64,000 nt of DNA, from assembly GCA_027563935.2 (NCBI GenBank), contig CM050454.1, forward strand, positions 45,784,596 through 45,848,595, in the 5' to 3' direction. Origin of the DNA: Costus lasius (lineage: Eukaryota; Streptophyta; Magnoliopsida; Zingiberales; Costaceae). This document shows, one piece after another, positions 35,124 to 51,875 of the stretch. Every line of letters starts with the position of its first letter. The first letter of the stretch is position 1. Under the pieces are notes generated by a model. The model saw nothing but the letters and a program-made list of their open reading frames with translations, did no database searches and was not told the origin of the DNA. The position numbers were made by a program, and so were the translations under genes.

Positions 35124-35223
35124 ATTTTTTACACAATTCAGAAATGCGGAAATGCGGAAATGAACACACAAACTCAGAAACACACTCAAATCTTACACAC
35201 CTTGCTTCTATTCTAACGTCCTT

Positions 35224-35452
35224 CTTTTATAGCTACAATCTTAACCCAAATTGAAACTCCCAGAGACGTCCGCCAGTTGTAATCCATGATGCTTTGTCAG
35301 ATGTGCGCCTTTAAGTAAAGTAGTGCGCCTTGTCAGAAAGTAGATTCTTTGGCTAGTGCGCCTCGTCAAAAGTAAATTCGTTGTCTGGTGCGCCTTGTAA
35401 AAAGTAGATTCGTTGTCTGGTGCGCTTTGTCAAAAGTAGATTGGTTGTGATC
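35224..35452 (-). promoter_or_regulatory. Viral promoter, left arm (leftward)
   Basis: TATA box TATAAAAG at 35224-35231 on the minus strand. Upstream (35300-35452) are four or five degenerate repeats of about 35-40 bp, each with a GGCGCAC core and TCTACTTTT-like words. One carries TGACG, the core of as-1-type elements known from caulimovirid promoters. Confidence 0.75.
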
Positions 35453-35464
35453 ACGAGAGTGTCA

Positions 35465-35702
35465 TTAATAATCACTAGAATCATAGGCTTCAGAATCCAT
35501 CAAATCAGCAGGCCATCTTTCCCTCTCGCTCCTAGCCCAAACCTGCAAAAAAGGCAAATCAATTACAGGGTCATATGTGGTTGTCCATATGCCCAAGTAG
35601 TATAAAGGAAGGCCATCCAAAGACACTTTATATGCTTCTTCATCATAAATCTGCGTCCATTCTGGAACTACTAAATCATGTGCCCAAATAATTTGCTGGG
35701 CA
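35465..35702 (-). pseudogene. Endogenous pararetrovirus polyprotein C-terminus
   Basis: Open minus-strand frame of about 78 codons ending in TAA at 35465-35467, immediately before the promoter region, as expected for the end of ORF3 on a circular badnavirus genome. It is tryptophan- and acid-rich (ERERWPADLMDSEAYDSSDY). It occupies the spacer of the inverted repeat and is cut at 35702. Confidence 0.7.
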
Positions 35703-35711
35703 CACTCTCGT

Positions 35712-35940
35712 GATCACAACGAATCTACTTTTGACAAAGCGCACCAGACAACGAATCTACTTTTTACAAGGCGCACCAGACAACGAATTTACTTTTGACG
35801 AGGCGCACTAGCCAAAGAATCTACTTTCTGACAAGGCGCACTACTTTACTTAAAGGCGCACATCTGACAAAGCATCATGGATTACAACTGGCGGACGTCT
35901 CTGGGAGTTTCAATTTGGGTTAAGATTGTAGCTATAAAAG
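35712..35940 (+). promoter_or_regulatory. Viral promoter, right arm (rightward)
   Basis: Mirror copy of the left-arm promoter: repeats with GGCGCAC cores at 35740-35865 and TATAAAAG at 35933-35940. Transcripts would run through the leader and ORF1 into the sequence beyond 36650. Confidence 0.75.
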
Positions 35941-36040
35941 AAGGACGTTAGAATAGAAGCAAGGTGTGTAAGATTTGAGTGTGTTTCTGAGTTTGTGTGT
36001 TCATTTCCGCATTTCCGCATTTCTGAATTGTGTAAAAAAT

Positions 36041-36053
36041 TGGTATCAGAGCA
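36041..36053 (+). other. Viral primer-binding site, right arm
   Basis: TGGTATCAGAGCA on the plus strand, about 100 bp downstream of the TATA box, equivalent to 35111-35123. Confidence 0.9.
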
Positions 36054-36218
36054 AGAGTTCCTACACTGGGAATTCAGGCTGAAACCAAGGACAAGATAGC
36101 GTGGCTTGTTGTAAGTTGTTGTTGTTTCGATTTCGAAGTTTTAATACAGTCAGTTGCTTTCATAACTACGGTTATTATGAAAAATATCTCAAGAGGAGAT
36201 CAACTTCAGAAGTAGCTT

Positions 36219-36593
36219 ATGTCTGTGAAGAAATTGGCGTATTTGGATTTAGAAATCAAACCGCAACAGTTTTACAAATTGGATACGTATTCTTTTGCTT
36301 GTTTTTCACCTGTGCCTAGTGAACACTTGCTCCATCAGAAAGATACACCTCAACTTAATTTTATTAGTGACGTTCTTTTATCAGTTTTGCATAATCAGCG
36401 TACATCTAGTTCTCCATCTACTTATCTTCGAGAGATCAACGATAAATTAGAGTATCTCAGGTCTCGGAAACAGTTGGTTTATCTAGACAAACTTGACACT
36501 TGTTTAGAAAAACTGGACAAAATAGAGAAACAGCAAAAAATTCTAGAATCTTCAGTTAGTTCTCTGGCTGAGAAACTTCAAGCTCTAGTATGA
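36219..36593 (+). CDS. Endogenous pararetrovirus ORF1, plus-strand copy
   Basis: Same 124-codon frame as 34571-34945, with the translation unchanged. The ATGA overlap with ORF2 is kept at 36590, but ORF2 is cut after about 17 codons at 36637-36649, where the virus ends. It has its own promoter and leader, so it could be expressed without the rest of the virus. Confidence 0.85.
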   Translation: MSVKKLAYLDLEIKPQQFYKLDTYSFACFSPVPSEHLLHQKDTPQLNFISDVLLSVLHNQRTSSSPSTYLREINDKLEYLRSRKQLVYLDKLDTCLEKLDKIEKQQKILESSVSSLAEKLQALV

Positions 36594-36706
36594 CAGATAA
36601 GGATGTCAGATATTTGAAGAGTGTAGAAACAGTTGAGAACACTTTTTCATAATATCATAGCAGTCTAGTAATATACTTATCTCAAAACTTATTTACACAA
36701 GATTAT

Positions 36707-38214
36707 GGCTGCGTTTGGGGTTAATGGCCGCTCGCTTTTACGGATGCGGCCCGCTGATTATAATCAAAATCGGATGTTTGGGGCAGCTGGCTACTGGGCG
36801 CACCAGCAATTACATGCTGGCCGAAAAAAGCAGGCGATTGGGTGATTCTCGGGGAAGCAGCTCACTCGTGACGCTCTCTCCTCCTCCCTCGTGAGTCGTG
36901 ACACTCCTCTCTCCCCTCTTCCGAAAAGCTTCGGCCGTCGTGACGCCGACCTCCGCCGCCTCGCCGACCTCCAGATCCAGCCCGGCCAACCCTGCTCCAA
37001 CCTCCAGATCTCCGCTGCCTTCCAGCTCAACACCTCCTCCAGCCTCCGCGTCCTTCAGCCTTCTCCTCCTCCATCCTCCGCCTCCTCCAACCTTCCGCGT
37101 CCTCCGGCCTTCACCTCCTCCAACTCACTGCCAGCAGCCGAGTCCCTGCTCCCTGCTCCTTGCTCTAGCCTCCTCCTCTTCCTCCTCCTCTTCATCCTTC
37201 TCCTCCTCCAGCCTCCGCGTCCTCCGGCCTTCACCTCCTCCAACTCACTACCAGCAGCCGAGTCCCTGCTCCCTGCTCCAACCTCCTCCTCTTCCTCCAG
37301 CCTCCTCCTCTTCCTCCTCCCTTCGCCTCCTCCAGCCTCCAGCCTCCGCCTCCTCCATCCTCCTCGTCCTCCGGCCTTCACCTCCTCCAACTCACTGCCA
37401 GCAGCCGAGTTCCTGCTCTCTGCTCCAGCCTCCTCCTCCCTTCATCCTCCCTCCTCCTTTTTTCTCTTTTTTTGTCTTCCCCTTCTTCCATCCTCCGCGT
37501 CCTTCAGCCTTCGCCTCCTCCAGCCTCCGCGTCCTCCGGCCTTCACCTCCTCCAACTCACTGCCAGCCGAGTCCCTCCTCCTCCTCCAGCCTCCTCCTCC
37601 TCCGCGTCCTCCAGCCTTCGCCTGTAACATAGCCGCGGCGAGGATGAATTACATTTACTGGAGACGGCTACGTGCATCGATAGAGATGAGGCGATTGCAA
37701 ATTTGAGTTCTGTATCCATGCATGGATATGTGAATTATATGCTTGCCAATTTATGGAGTGCAATCAATGGCATTTAATTAAAACCCACGCCATCCCAGGC
37801 AAATATTATTCACGGCAAATTGATAATGTCATTAAATTATACTTTTTAAAAATAAATTAATGGTTTAGTATTAATTAAAATAAAAGCACCTAATTTGTGG
37901 GACGTTGATCACTATCTTTAAAAAGTTATTTCATTCGTTTCTATCAGGCAACACTTACTTGTGATTTAATTTATTCAATTAATTAAATTTTATTTATTTA
38001 TTTATTTACTCTGACTTTTTATTCTGCTTAATTTAAGTTTTGCTTAATTTAAATTTATTCAATTAATTAAATTTGTGATTTAATTTTTGCTTAATTTAAT
38101 TTCTGCTTATTCTGCTGACCAACAATGATAGTTTCCCAAACAGCTTCTGCTTCTCTCAGCCAGCTACCTTTCAATCAGCAGCCAGCAGAAGCAGAATCAG
38201 CCCCAAACTGGTCC
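36707..38214. mobile_element. Transposon-like unit with CT-rich minisatellite
   Basis: Left end GGCTGCGTTTGGGG and right end CCCCAAACTGGTCC form an imperfect inverted repeat sharing GTTTGGGG, flanked by TAT on both sides. The left half (36880-37625) is a GC- and CT-rich tandem array. Units of roughly 120-160 bp contain CCTCCGCGTCCTCCGGCC and TTCACCTCCTCCAACTCACT. Three overlapping long frames come from this low-complexity repeat and are not taken as genes. The right half is AT-rich. It may be a MITE-like element that picked up a gene 5' end; the superfamily is unclear. Confidence 0.5.
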
Positions 38215-38259
38215 TATATCAACTGCCAACATATCCCAACATAACCCGAGATAGATAGC

Positions 38260-38975
38260 ACCAAAATCTCTTATAAAATCAGCCTACAAAGAAAGCTCAA
38301 CTCGACAATCAAATACCAAAATGGAAGAAAATAAAAGAATGACGAGATCTGAATAGTAAACTAGTTAAAGCACAAATAGGAGCGTGGAACTCCCTTAACC
38401 CTAGCAAAATTTAGCAAAACAACATCTTCATATCATCACCAAATGACCAAAACCATATCAAGAACTTAACAGCATAAATATCATACCAAAAAAAAAAAAA
38501 GAATCTATGCTCTAAAATGGCACCAAAATAAAGCATTACAAGAAAATACGAGAGATGCAGCTACTCACGTCAATCCAGAAAAAGAGATAGAATACACTCA
38601 TCCCCACAATAAAATCTAACAAAAACTATCATAAAAATCTATCAAAAATAACCATCAAAGAGAGAAAGAGAGGAGAAGATATATCAACAATCACCTCAAC
38701 GAGCTTTCGCCGAAGACAAGAATCGCCGATCATGCTAGCTAGGACACGAAGTGAGCTTTATGTGCGAAAGCAAATTGTGCGTGATCATGATTTTAGTTTC
38801 AAAAAGGGATTAAAACCTAACCAATAACCAGTGTTAAGCTGAGTTAGGTAACGGGCAAGAAACGACAGTAGAGAACATCAAGATTCACATCTCTATCATG
38901 TAGCTTTAAGATTCGTAAACGGCAGATTAACATACCTAACCTAAAAATTCTTTGTCAAACCTTGATAACAGGAAG
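38260..38975 (+). repeat. Diverged copy of the 7.9-8.5 / 10.3 kb repeat
   Basis: 38690-38930 resembles 7970-8490 followed by 10330-10380, that is, the empty-site version of the region where the solo LTR inserted. Shared are GCCGAAGACAAGAATCGCCG, GTTTCAAAA, GTAACGGGC, AACATCAAGAT and AAGATTCGTAAACGGCAGATTAA-like words. Boundaries are uncertain. Confidence 0.45.
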
Positions 38976-39400
38976 AATGTGTAAACAAAGATTACACGAG
39001 GGAAATAGCATTAGATGATTATATTACGAGCTATGGTGCCCCTCATAAACAAAAAGCTACAGGCTGTGTAGTGCCTCTCACAACAGCTTGAAATGGGTCT
39101 GTCTGTCACAAAAAATAATAATTTGCATTGTTTTATAATAAAATAAATGAGGCCACAATTGCCATTCGTATATGAGATTAATGGAGCATTTTGAGTGTTG
39201 GAGGAGTATGCATTGCAATAAAAATGGAAGGAAGCAGAGTTGTAGATCTAGATTCAAGAAGCATGTATTCAAGCTCTCAATGTTACAGCTCTGATTTCAG
39301 GTGACGAAGACGCAAATACACCAAGCTACCATGAAGCCGGTCATATGGACAACTCTATGGATGATACTTACAAAAAAAGAAGAATAAGGAACCTCACAAG

Positions 39401-44765
<5,365 letters not shown>

Positions 44766-45473
44766 CCGATTCAACAATCAAAATTGCCGGCGATTCCTCT
44801 TCGGCATCGGCTCTAGCGAAGCTAAACTCCAAGCCCTGGTCCAATAAAATTCAAGCCCAGAGGTGCAAAACGCATAAAAAATTGATCTTGCGTCCAAATG
44901 AGCGTGCGCATTGGGTCTCTAAGCAACGCTAATGAATAAAACGAGGTGAAATGAACAAAAGCTCGCGCCTTTCGGCAGAAGAAAAACGGCGACACGCCGA
45001 TCGGAGGCGACGCAGAGCCCGGAAAGAATCAAAATGAGGGGGATATTCCAAGAAAACCCCAGAAATCCCCCGCCAGGAGCAAAAAGGAGTCCTTCCTGAT
45101 GAATGTAATGCGGAAAGGAGGCTTCCGGTCGTGGGAAGAGGGAGAGGCAGAGGAGGGAGGGGGAAGAAGGTGGAACGGGGTCAATGGAACGGTTCAGAAA
45201 CCAGCTCCTCCCCGTCCCTATCTCAGCTCATTCTCACGAGCGATTCTTCTGTTTTAATCGATCAATTCATCAAATATGCTCGTGAATTCGGCAGTCGAAA
45301 TTTCTTCTCTTATGGAATCAAATTGGATGGTCCAATTTCACGCCCTTTCGACTCGGAAGAACAAAAAAAAAAAAATATATATATTGAAATCAAATCTTAA
45401 AAAGAGTAACTTTATTTTTTTTCAAACTAAACTTGTTCACTTCATAGTTCCTCTACCTCCCTAAATTGGCAAA

Positions 45474-45525
<52 letters not shown>

Positions 45526-45953
45526 AATATAATTGGAGAGAAACAAATTGAGAGAAATTTCTTCTCTTTTGTTCTACCCAAGTTGGATAAAAACTAATTA
45601 ATAATTATCTTCTTTTAATATTTTTGTTTTCCTTACCCTCAAGGAAATATATTGTTAATATTGCAAAATTTGCAATCAAGAATTATGATGGTAGTTGATG
45701 ACTACAACATTTTTATGGTGAGCAAATTTTGTCTACTACTAGTTTATTTAAGTATATTGTTTATCTACTACTATAACTATGACCTTGTTTCACACTCAAT
45801 TTTTATATCTTGGTTAGGCCTAATGAATATAATCTTTTTTAAAAAAATATCATGAGATTGAATATAATCTTTAGAAAATCAATGACACCATTTTAGTAAA
45901 AAAAATAAATTATTATTAATTTAACTAAATAATTGACAAAGTGATATGATTAA
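44766..45953. other. 5' flank of the CDPK gene with (TA)n tract
   Basis: 44766-45130 should hold the 5' UTR and core promoter. It is GC-rich with purine-rich stretches, and no clear TATA box was chosen. A long (TA)n microsatellite runs from about 45476 to 45521. Beyond it is AT-rich sequence with no supported gene. Small frames near 45131-45464 have no recognisable domain. Confidence 0.45.
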
Positions 45954-46879
45954 TGTCACGTCCTAAATTAAAGTAAACAAAATTTTAATCAAATTAGGTC
46001 ATTTGCCCACAAGAAAAGTCACGCAGGACCCAAACAAACAGATTGTCCCACGCAGGGGACCAAAACAACCAGGCGTGGAAGCTCCAGCAGCGGTTCTGGC
46101 CGAAGGCCTGACCGACAGGTGAGGGACACCTCACCTCAGCCTAGCAGCACGAACAGAAGAACCTCAACACTGCTCGCAGGTAGTGGGAACAAAGAAGCAA
46201 TCGAGGCTACGTGCAGGTAACCAAAGAAACACAACCTTGCACGCAGGCAAGGGACAGAAACGGGAATGCGTCCACACGCAGGTGGACAAAACACAGGGAG
46301 AACTAAAGCACGACACGGCCACAAACTCGTCGAATGGCAAAACCACTCGATGCCAGAACTCGAACGACTAAGGAAGGATAAAAGAACCGCACACGAGGGA
46401 AAGGAAGAGATCAGACACTAAGGAAGCGCACGTCGACGGCAGAGGCATTGACAGCATAAGAAAGCGAAGGGGGAGGAGAAGAGAGGCAGTGGGCGAAGCT
46501 CGAGCGAAAAATGGACATCACGAGGAATCGTTCGACGCCGGAAAAATCGAGGAGGAGAATCGGAGAATGACGGAAGAGATGCATGCTAAGCGGAGCCGGA
46601 AAAGTGAAGGCCGAGGGAGAAAGTTACCTCGGCAGATGTACTCATCAGCACTGCCGCCGCCGCTACACCGAATCAGATGAAGATAGAGCCAAGAAACGGG
46701 ACCGTGGGAAAAAAATTTCTGAGCAAGGGGGCTGCTCAAGATACCTGAGCACAGCCCCCTACGATTCGAGAAACGAATCTTAAAGTGCGTCAGATAGTGC
46801 AAATCTCAATGCCTCCCCGCTCCCTTTAACGTCCCGTTACCCGGCGCTACAGCTAACCAGGGTTACTTTTTCAAATGCA
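45954..46879 (+). mobile_element. Possible solo LTR of the repeat family at 6908
   Basis: Begins TGTCACGTCC and may end ...CAAATGCA, flanked by TTAA on both sides. 46015-46140 aligns with 6985-7110. No internal region adjoins it. The right boundary is tentative, because the right part is not clearly collinear with the 8-kb copy. Confidence 0.4.
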
Positions 46880-46896
46880 TTAACCCCTGCCCGCAT

Positions 46897-46897
<1 letters not shown>

Positions 46898-46938
<41 letters not shown>
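46898..46938. repeat. (CT)n microsatellite
   Basis: About 20 uninterrupted CT units just upstream of the MULE region. The minus-strand frame with repeated RE residues here is a translation of this tract. Confidence 0.95.
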
Positions 46939-46940
<2 letters not shown>

Positions 46941-47340
46941 ATGCCACTTTCGACGTGATTTGATCTCTCTCTCGCCCCTCCTCACGAAAGAACCTACGAA
47001 AAATTTTCCCGCCGATGCTGACCTCTCGTTCGACGTCCTGAACCCTAGCTGGCTCTTCTTTCATCTACGATGAGGGCATTCTTCTTCGTTGCGTCATAGC
47101 AGGTAACAAGTTGATGACTTATGTGTAGCTCTTCGTTAGTTGGTTATAGAAAGTTAACCACATCTCCTTCCCATTTTGCAGTTGAAGCCAGAGGGTGCAG
47201 TCTATTAAGAAGATCTTCTAAGTTAATATCGAAGAAATTACATAGTGGTATGGCCAAACTCATATACTGTGTAATATTTTTATCGTGGATAAAGCTTAAG
47301 CTATCATGGATGACCAAACCAAAGTCATAGTCTTTCCTTA

Positions 47341-48085
47341 ATGTGGACCTTGTTTCTGATGAAATTAGGGTTCAACCTTGGTATCCACATCGTAGATAGG
47401 GTGTCCATCATCGTGGATACAGGCACTTTAAACCTTGGTATCCACATTGTGGACAAGGTGTCCATCATCGTGGATATCAGTAATCTGAACACTGTTTATG
47501 ATAAAATTAGGGCTGAATATATGGTTCAGCTTTCGTATCCACATCGTGGACACAGTGTCTATCATCATGGACACCAGTAATGTAATCCTAATTCTGATGA
47601 AATTAGGGTTCAGCCTTGGTATCCACATCGTGGACACGGTGTCCATCATCGTGGACACCAGCAATGTAAACCTAATTTTGATGAATTTAGGGTTCAGCCT
47701 TGGTATCCACATCGTGGACATGGTGTTCATTATCATGGATACCAGCAATTTAGCCCTGTTTCTGATGAATTTAAGGTTCATCCTTGGTATCCATTATCGT
47801 AGATACCAGCAATTTAGCCCTGTTTCTGATGAATTTAGGGTTCATCCTTGGTATCCATCATCGTGGACACCTAGAACTTTAACCCTATTTCTGATGAAAT
47901 TAGGGTTCAACCTTGGTATCCACATCGTGGACAGGGTGTCCATCATCGTGGATACAGTCACGTTAACCCTGTTTCTGATGAAATTAGGGTTCATCCTTGG
48001 TATCCACATCGTGGGCAAGGTGTCCATCATCGTGGATACAGACACTTTAACTCTGTTTATGATAAAATTAGGGCTGAATATAGAT
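47341..48085 (+). repeat. 84-bp tandem array upstream of the MULE transposase
   Basis: About nine imperfect direct copies of an 84-bp unit with core TGGTATCCACATCGTGGACA and CATCATCGTGGA. Each unit has short dyads (TCCAC-ATC-GTGGA and GGACAC-G-GTGTCC). The frames here on both strands (for example 47498-48247) are translations of the repeat. It ends about 60 bp before the transposase ATG. Confidence 0.9.
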
Positions 48086-48147
48086 AGTCCATATTTTCTT
48101 ATATTTGCTAATATATTATTGAAAAATAGACAAATACTTTTGACATC

Positions 48148-50364
48148 ATGGATAAAACAAAAATCGGGCAAGCATGCAATAAAGATATTGAGTGGGCATT
48201 CAGTGAAGAGCTTGAGCTTGAACTTGAACCAGAGAATGGTCCCCTAAATGTTAATGTGGAAGAGGGATTAGAGGAAATTAATCATTTTTCAAGAGTACAA
48301 GAAGAAGACGACCTTGGTGCAGCAGATATTAATAAAGTGCAACCTTCCTGCTCATCTGCAATTCCCGTGGTTGGTATGACCTTTAGTAGTGAGGATGACG
48401 CCTACAAATTTTATAATGACTATGCTAAAAGGGTAGGTATTAGTATAAAGAAGTTTCAGGTTGATAGGAGAAAAGATGATAGTTTGAAAATGAAAAGGTT
48501 TACCTGTAGTAAGCAAGGGGTCAGAAATGTACCTAAAGGACATATCACAAAAAAACCACAACCGGAGACAAAAACAAACTGCATGGCCCGGGTGGAGTTT
48601 ATGATTGACCTCGATAAAGTTTGGACATTAAGTAGAGTTGAGTTATACCATAATCATCCAATGACAATTCCAAATAAGGTCCACATGCTGAGATCTCATA
48701 GGAAAATTTTACCATTTCAACAAGCTCTAATTGAGACAATGACAGATGCCGGGATAAAAGCTCATAATATCTATGATGTTTTCCGGTCAGGGATAAGCAA
48801 TAATGAAGTAGGTTTCATAAGAGAAGATAATGTTAACTATATCCAAAAACGTAGAAGAAAATTATTGGATGGTAAAGAAGCTCGAGGTATTATGAACTTC
48901 CTGCAGGACAAGCGAGCTATTGATCCATCCTTTTTCTATGCGATAGAAATTCAGAAAACCAGTAAAATAGCAAATTTCTTTTGGGCAGATGGTAAAGTTA
49001 TTACAGACTATGCCTATTTTGGGGATGTTATTTGTTTTGATACCACATTCCAAACCAACGACTATGACATGCCCTTTGCTCCTATTGTAGGGGTGAATCA
49101 CCACAAGCAGACTATTATTTTTGGGGCTGCCCTATTGTATGATGAGTCAGCAGAATCTTTTACTTGGTTATTCTCAACATTTTTACATGCAATGTCTGGG
49201 AAGTAGCCTGTAACTATTTTTACTGATCAGTCTGCAGCTATTGTCAAAGCCATACAAATTGTTTTACCAAACATCGACTCTGTGTGTGGCATATTTTTCA
49301 GAATGCCACCACACATCTATCCCAAGGCGTTCATAATTTCCCACAATTTGCCCGTGATTTCAGACATTGTATTTATGAGCGGTGCAGTGTGAAAACTTTT
49401 GAAAGGTTATGGCAGGAGCTATTGAATAAGTATAATTTGCATGAACATGCTTGGATGGTAAACTTCTACAAATTGCGTTTTAAATGGGCTGCTTGTTACC
49501 GAATTGAGACTTTCTGTGCAGATATGACAACAACACAAAGAAGTGAGAGCATGAATTGTCACTTTAAATAATTTTTTAAGAGAAAATTATCCTTGTTTGA
49601 TTTTTTGGAATAATATGATAAAGCCACCAGCTTCTTCTGTGAGAAAGAGACAAATGTAGATTTTAAGTCTAGGAACACTACTCCAGCTGGACAAGCCTCT
49701 CATTTCTGTATGCTGAAACATACAAGTGGACAATACACGACCACCATGTACAAATAGTTTGAGAAAGAGTTTCTGGCGCAATTAGATTGTTGTATTGTGC
49801 TGAAAAGTGCTGATGAGATAGAGATAAATTACAGCATAAGTCCAGCTGGAGGCAGAGATGAAGTGGTCACATACAATCCATCAACTGGAGTTGTTGCTTG
49901 CACATGCAAGAAGTTTGAATGCAGTGGAATCCTATGTATGCATTCCTTGAAAGTGTTTGCGGCTCACAGTGTGATGCATATTCCAGACAAATATTTATTG
50001 AAGAGGTGGACCAAATATGCACGGGACGGATATGGTTCAACTATTTGTCATTCTAATTTAGTTGCAGATGGATAGGAAAGCTTGATCTCCATATATATTC
50101 GCATCTGTCAGAAGGCTTTGGAAATATGAGTTTATTATCCAGAAAAAGATTTGAAAAGATAGAACAGGTGTTGGATGGACTGATGTTAGAAGTTGATGAG
50201 ATATTGCGAAATGAAGAGATAGTTGAAGAGGACAAAGATGATAGCAACCATATATCCCCCACACAAAATATTACTATAAAAAATCCTGTGTCTAAGAAAG
50301 GGCCAAAAGAGAAGAGAAAGAAGGGTAAAAAGGAAAAATCCAACTCCTACTACTGCTTTTGTTG
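48148..50364 (+). pseudogene. FAR1-type Mutator-like (MULE) transposase, decayed
   Basis: Opens at ATG 48148 and runs 352 codons before a stop at 49204-49206. A FAR1 DNA-binding domain covers about residues 70-175 (FSSEDDAYKFYNDYAKRVGI). The MULE catalytic domain starts near 285 with the first Asp in GDVICFDTTFQTN. Similarity continues past the stop (VTIFTDQSAAIV), then after a frameshift near 49283 (WHIFQNATTHLSQ), through further stops near 49570, 49608 and 49755. A SWIM zinc finger (CTCKKFECSGILCMHSLKVF) lies at about 49885-49955. A last shift at about 50075 leads to a basic tail ending at 50364. It resembles Jittery/FAR1-like MULE transposases that nick element ends. Not functional as read. 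Confidence 0.88.
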
Positions 50365-50872
50365 AGTCTGTGTCCATGCCAACATAGGTGAAATCAAATA
50401 GCTTGTATGTTTTTCTATCACATTCTTATTCACTATTTTCACTTATCTTTATAGAAATTTGCTTGTAGAACTCTCAAGTAATGTTCAGGATCCCTTCGTA
50501 GCCAGCCTCTGGTTCTCACCCTGCTATGTCGTACACTGCTATGATGATGGACAGTACTATATCTTTTTATATTAGTGTTAACTTATCTTCGTGTTTAATT
50601 GTAATAATTTGGTTACAAATACTAATTTATTTGTATGATGCAGTGCTCAGATGCATATTCACACGTCTAGGATCAGGAGGACAATTTGAATGGATTAGTC
50701 AAGTGTATATATGACTGAATAATTTGTAATGTATATTTGTCCCAACTATCCATGGTGGTAATTGCAACGAAAAGTTGTATGTAAAAAAGGATATTTATTT
50801 GTAAATAACTTGCATAATTTAAATTTTTAATTTGAATGGATTTTCATTGATGGTATAAGATAAGGCTGTGAC
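50365..50872. other. Spacer between transposase remnant and the 20-bp array
   Basis: AT-rich, with no gene seen. It probably contains the 3' untranslated end of the transposase gene. Confidence 0.4.
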
Positions 50873-51875
50873 ATCGTGGATATTTATGAATATCATGGAT
50901 TTTTGTGAAACATTGTGGATTTTTGTGAAACATCGTGGATATTTATGAAACATCATGGATTTTTATGACTATAGTGGATTTTTATGAATATCGTGGATTT
51001 TTGTGAAAGATTGTGTATTTTTATGAACATCGTGGATTTTGTGTGGAACATCGTGGATTTTTATGAAACATCGTGGATTTTTGTGAAATATCATGGATTT
51101 TTATGAATATCATGGATTTTTATGAACTTCGTGGATTTTTATGAAACATCATGGATTTTGTATGGAACATCGTAGATTTTTATGACTATAGTGGATTTTT
51201 ATAAATATCATGGATTTTTTTGAATATTGTGGATTTTTATGAACATCGTGGATTTTTGTGAAACATCATGAATTTTTATGAAACATTGTGGATTTTGTGT
51301 GGAACATCGTGGATTTTTATGACTATAGTGGATTTTTATAAATATCATGGATTTTTGTGAAACATCGTGGATTTTTATGAATATCGTGGATTTTTGTGAA
51401 ATATCATGGATTTTTGTGAAATATTGTAGATTTTATGAACATCGTGGATTTTTATGAAACATCGTGGATTTTTAGGAAACATCATGGATTTTTATGAAAT
51501 ATCATAGATTTTTGTGAAACATCATGAATTTTTATGAATATTGTGGATTTTTATGAAATATCGTGGATTTTTATGAACATCGTGGATTTTTATGAACATC
51601 GTAGATTTTTATGAAACATCGTAGATTTTTGTGAAACATCGTGGATTTTTATGAATATTGTGGATTTTTGTGAAATATCATGGATTTTTATGAACATCGT
51701 GGATTTTTATGAAACATCGTGGATTTTTAGGAAACATCGTGGATTTTTATGAAACATCATGGATTTTTAAGAATATCGTGGATTTTTGTGAGATATCGTG
51801 GATTTTTATGAATATTGTGGATTTTTATGAAACATTGTGGATTTTTATGAAACATCGTGGATATTTCATAAACAT
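50873..51875 (+). repeat. 20-bp tandem array CATCGTGGATTTTTATGAAA
   Basis: About 50 degenerate copies of a roughly 20-bp unit, mostly direct, with ATCGTGGATTT as the most conserved part (variants ATCATGGATTT, ATTGTGGATTT, CTATAGTGGATTT). It lies between the convergent transposase and Ulp1-like remnants. It shares the octamer ATCGTGGA with the 84-bp array on the other side of the transposase. Confidence 0.92.

Larger units (their letters stand above)
34527..36637. repeat. Inverted repeat of viral promoter-leader-ORF1 (about 935-bp arms, 241-bp spacer)
   Basis: Left arm 34527-35461 and right arm 35703-36637 are reverse complements. For every landmark checked (ORF1 start and stop, TATA box, primer site, arm tips) the two coordinates sum to 71164, so there is no net indel. 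The ORF1 translations are identical. Weak identity with a mismatch runs on to about 36649. The spacer holds the polyprotein C-terminus. The two arms point their promoters away from each other. Confidence 0.93.

Noticed and set aside
36891..37706. 271- and 244-codon frames rich in Ser/Pro/Leu
   Set aside because: They are translations of a CT-rich tandem repeat in two frames at once, with minus-strand frames as well. No domain or splice structure.
46489..47064. Charged frames on both strands around the (CT)n tract
   Set aside because: They overlap repeat-family sequence and the microsatellite. The RE-rich part is just the CT repeat translated.
47498..48247. 249-codon frame with repeated GIHIVDTVSIIVDT
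   Set aside because: It is the 84-bp tandem array read through. Frames exist on both strands because the unit length is a multiple of three.
50873..51875. Possible CRISPR-like or satellite array
   Set aside because: Units are contiguous with no unique spacers, so it is not a CRISPR array. It is treated as an element-associated tandem repeat.
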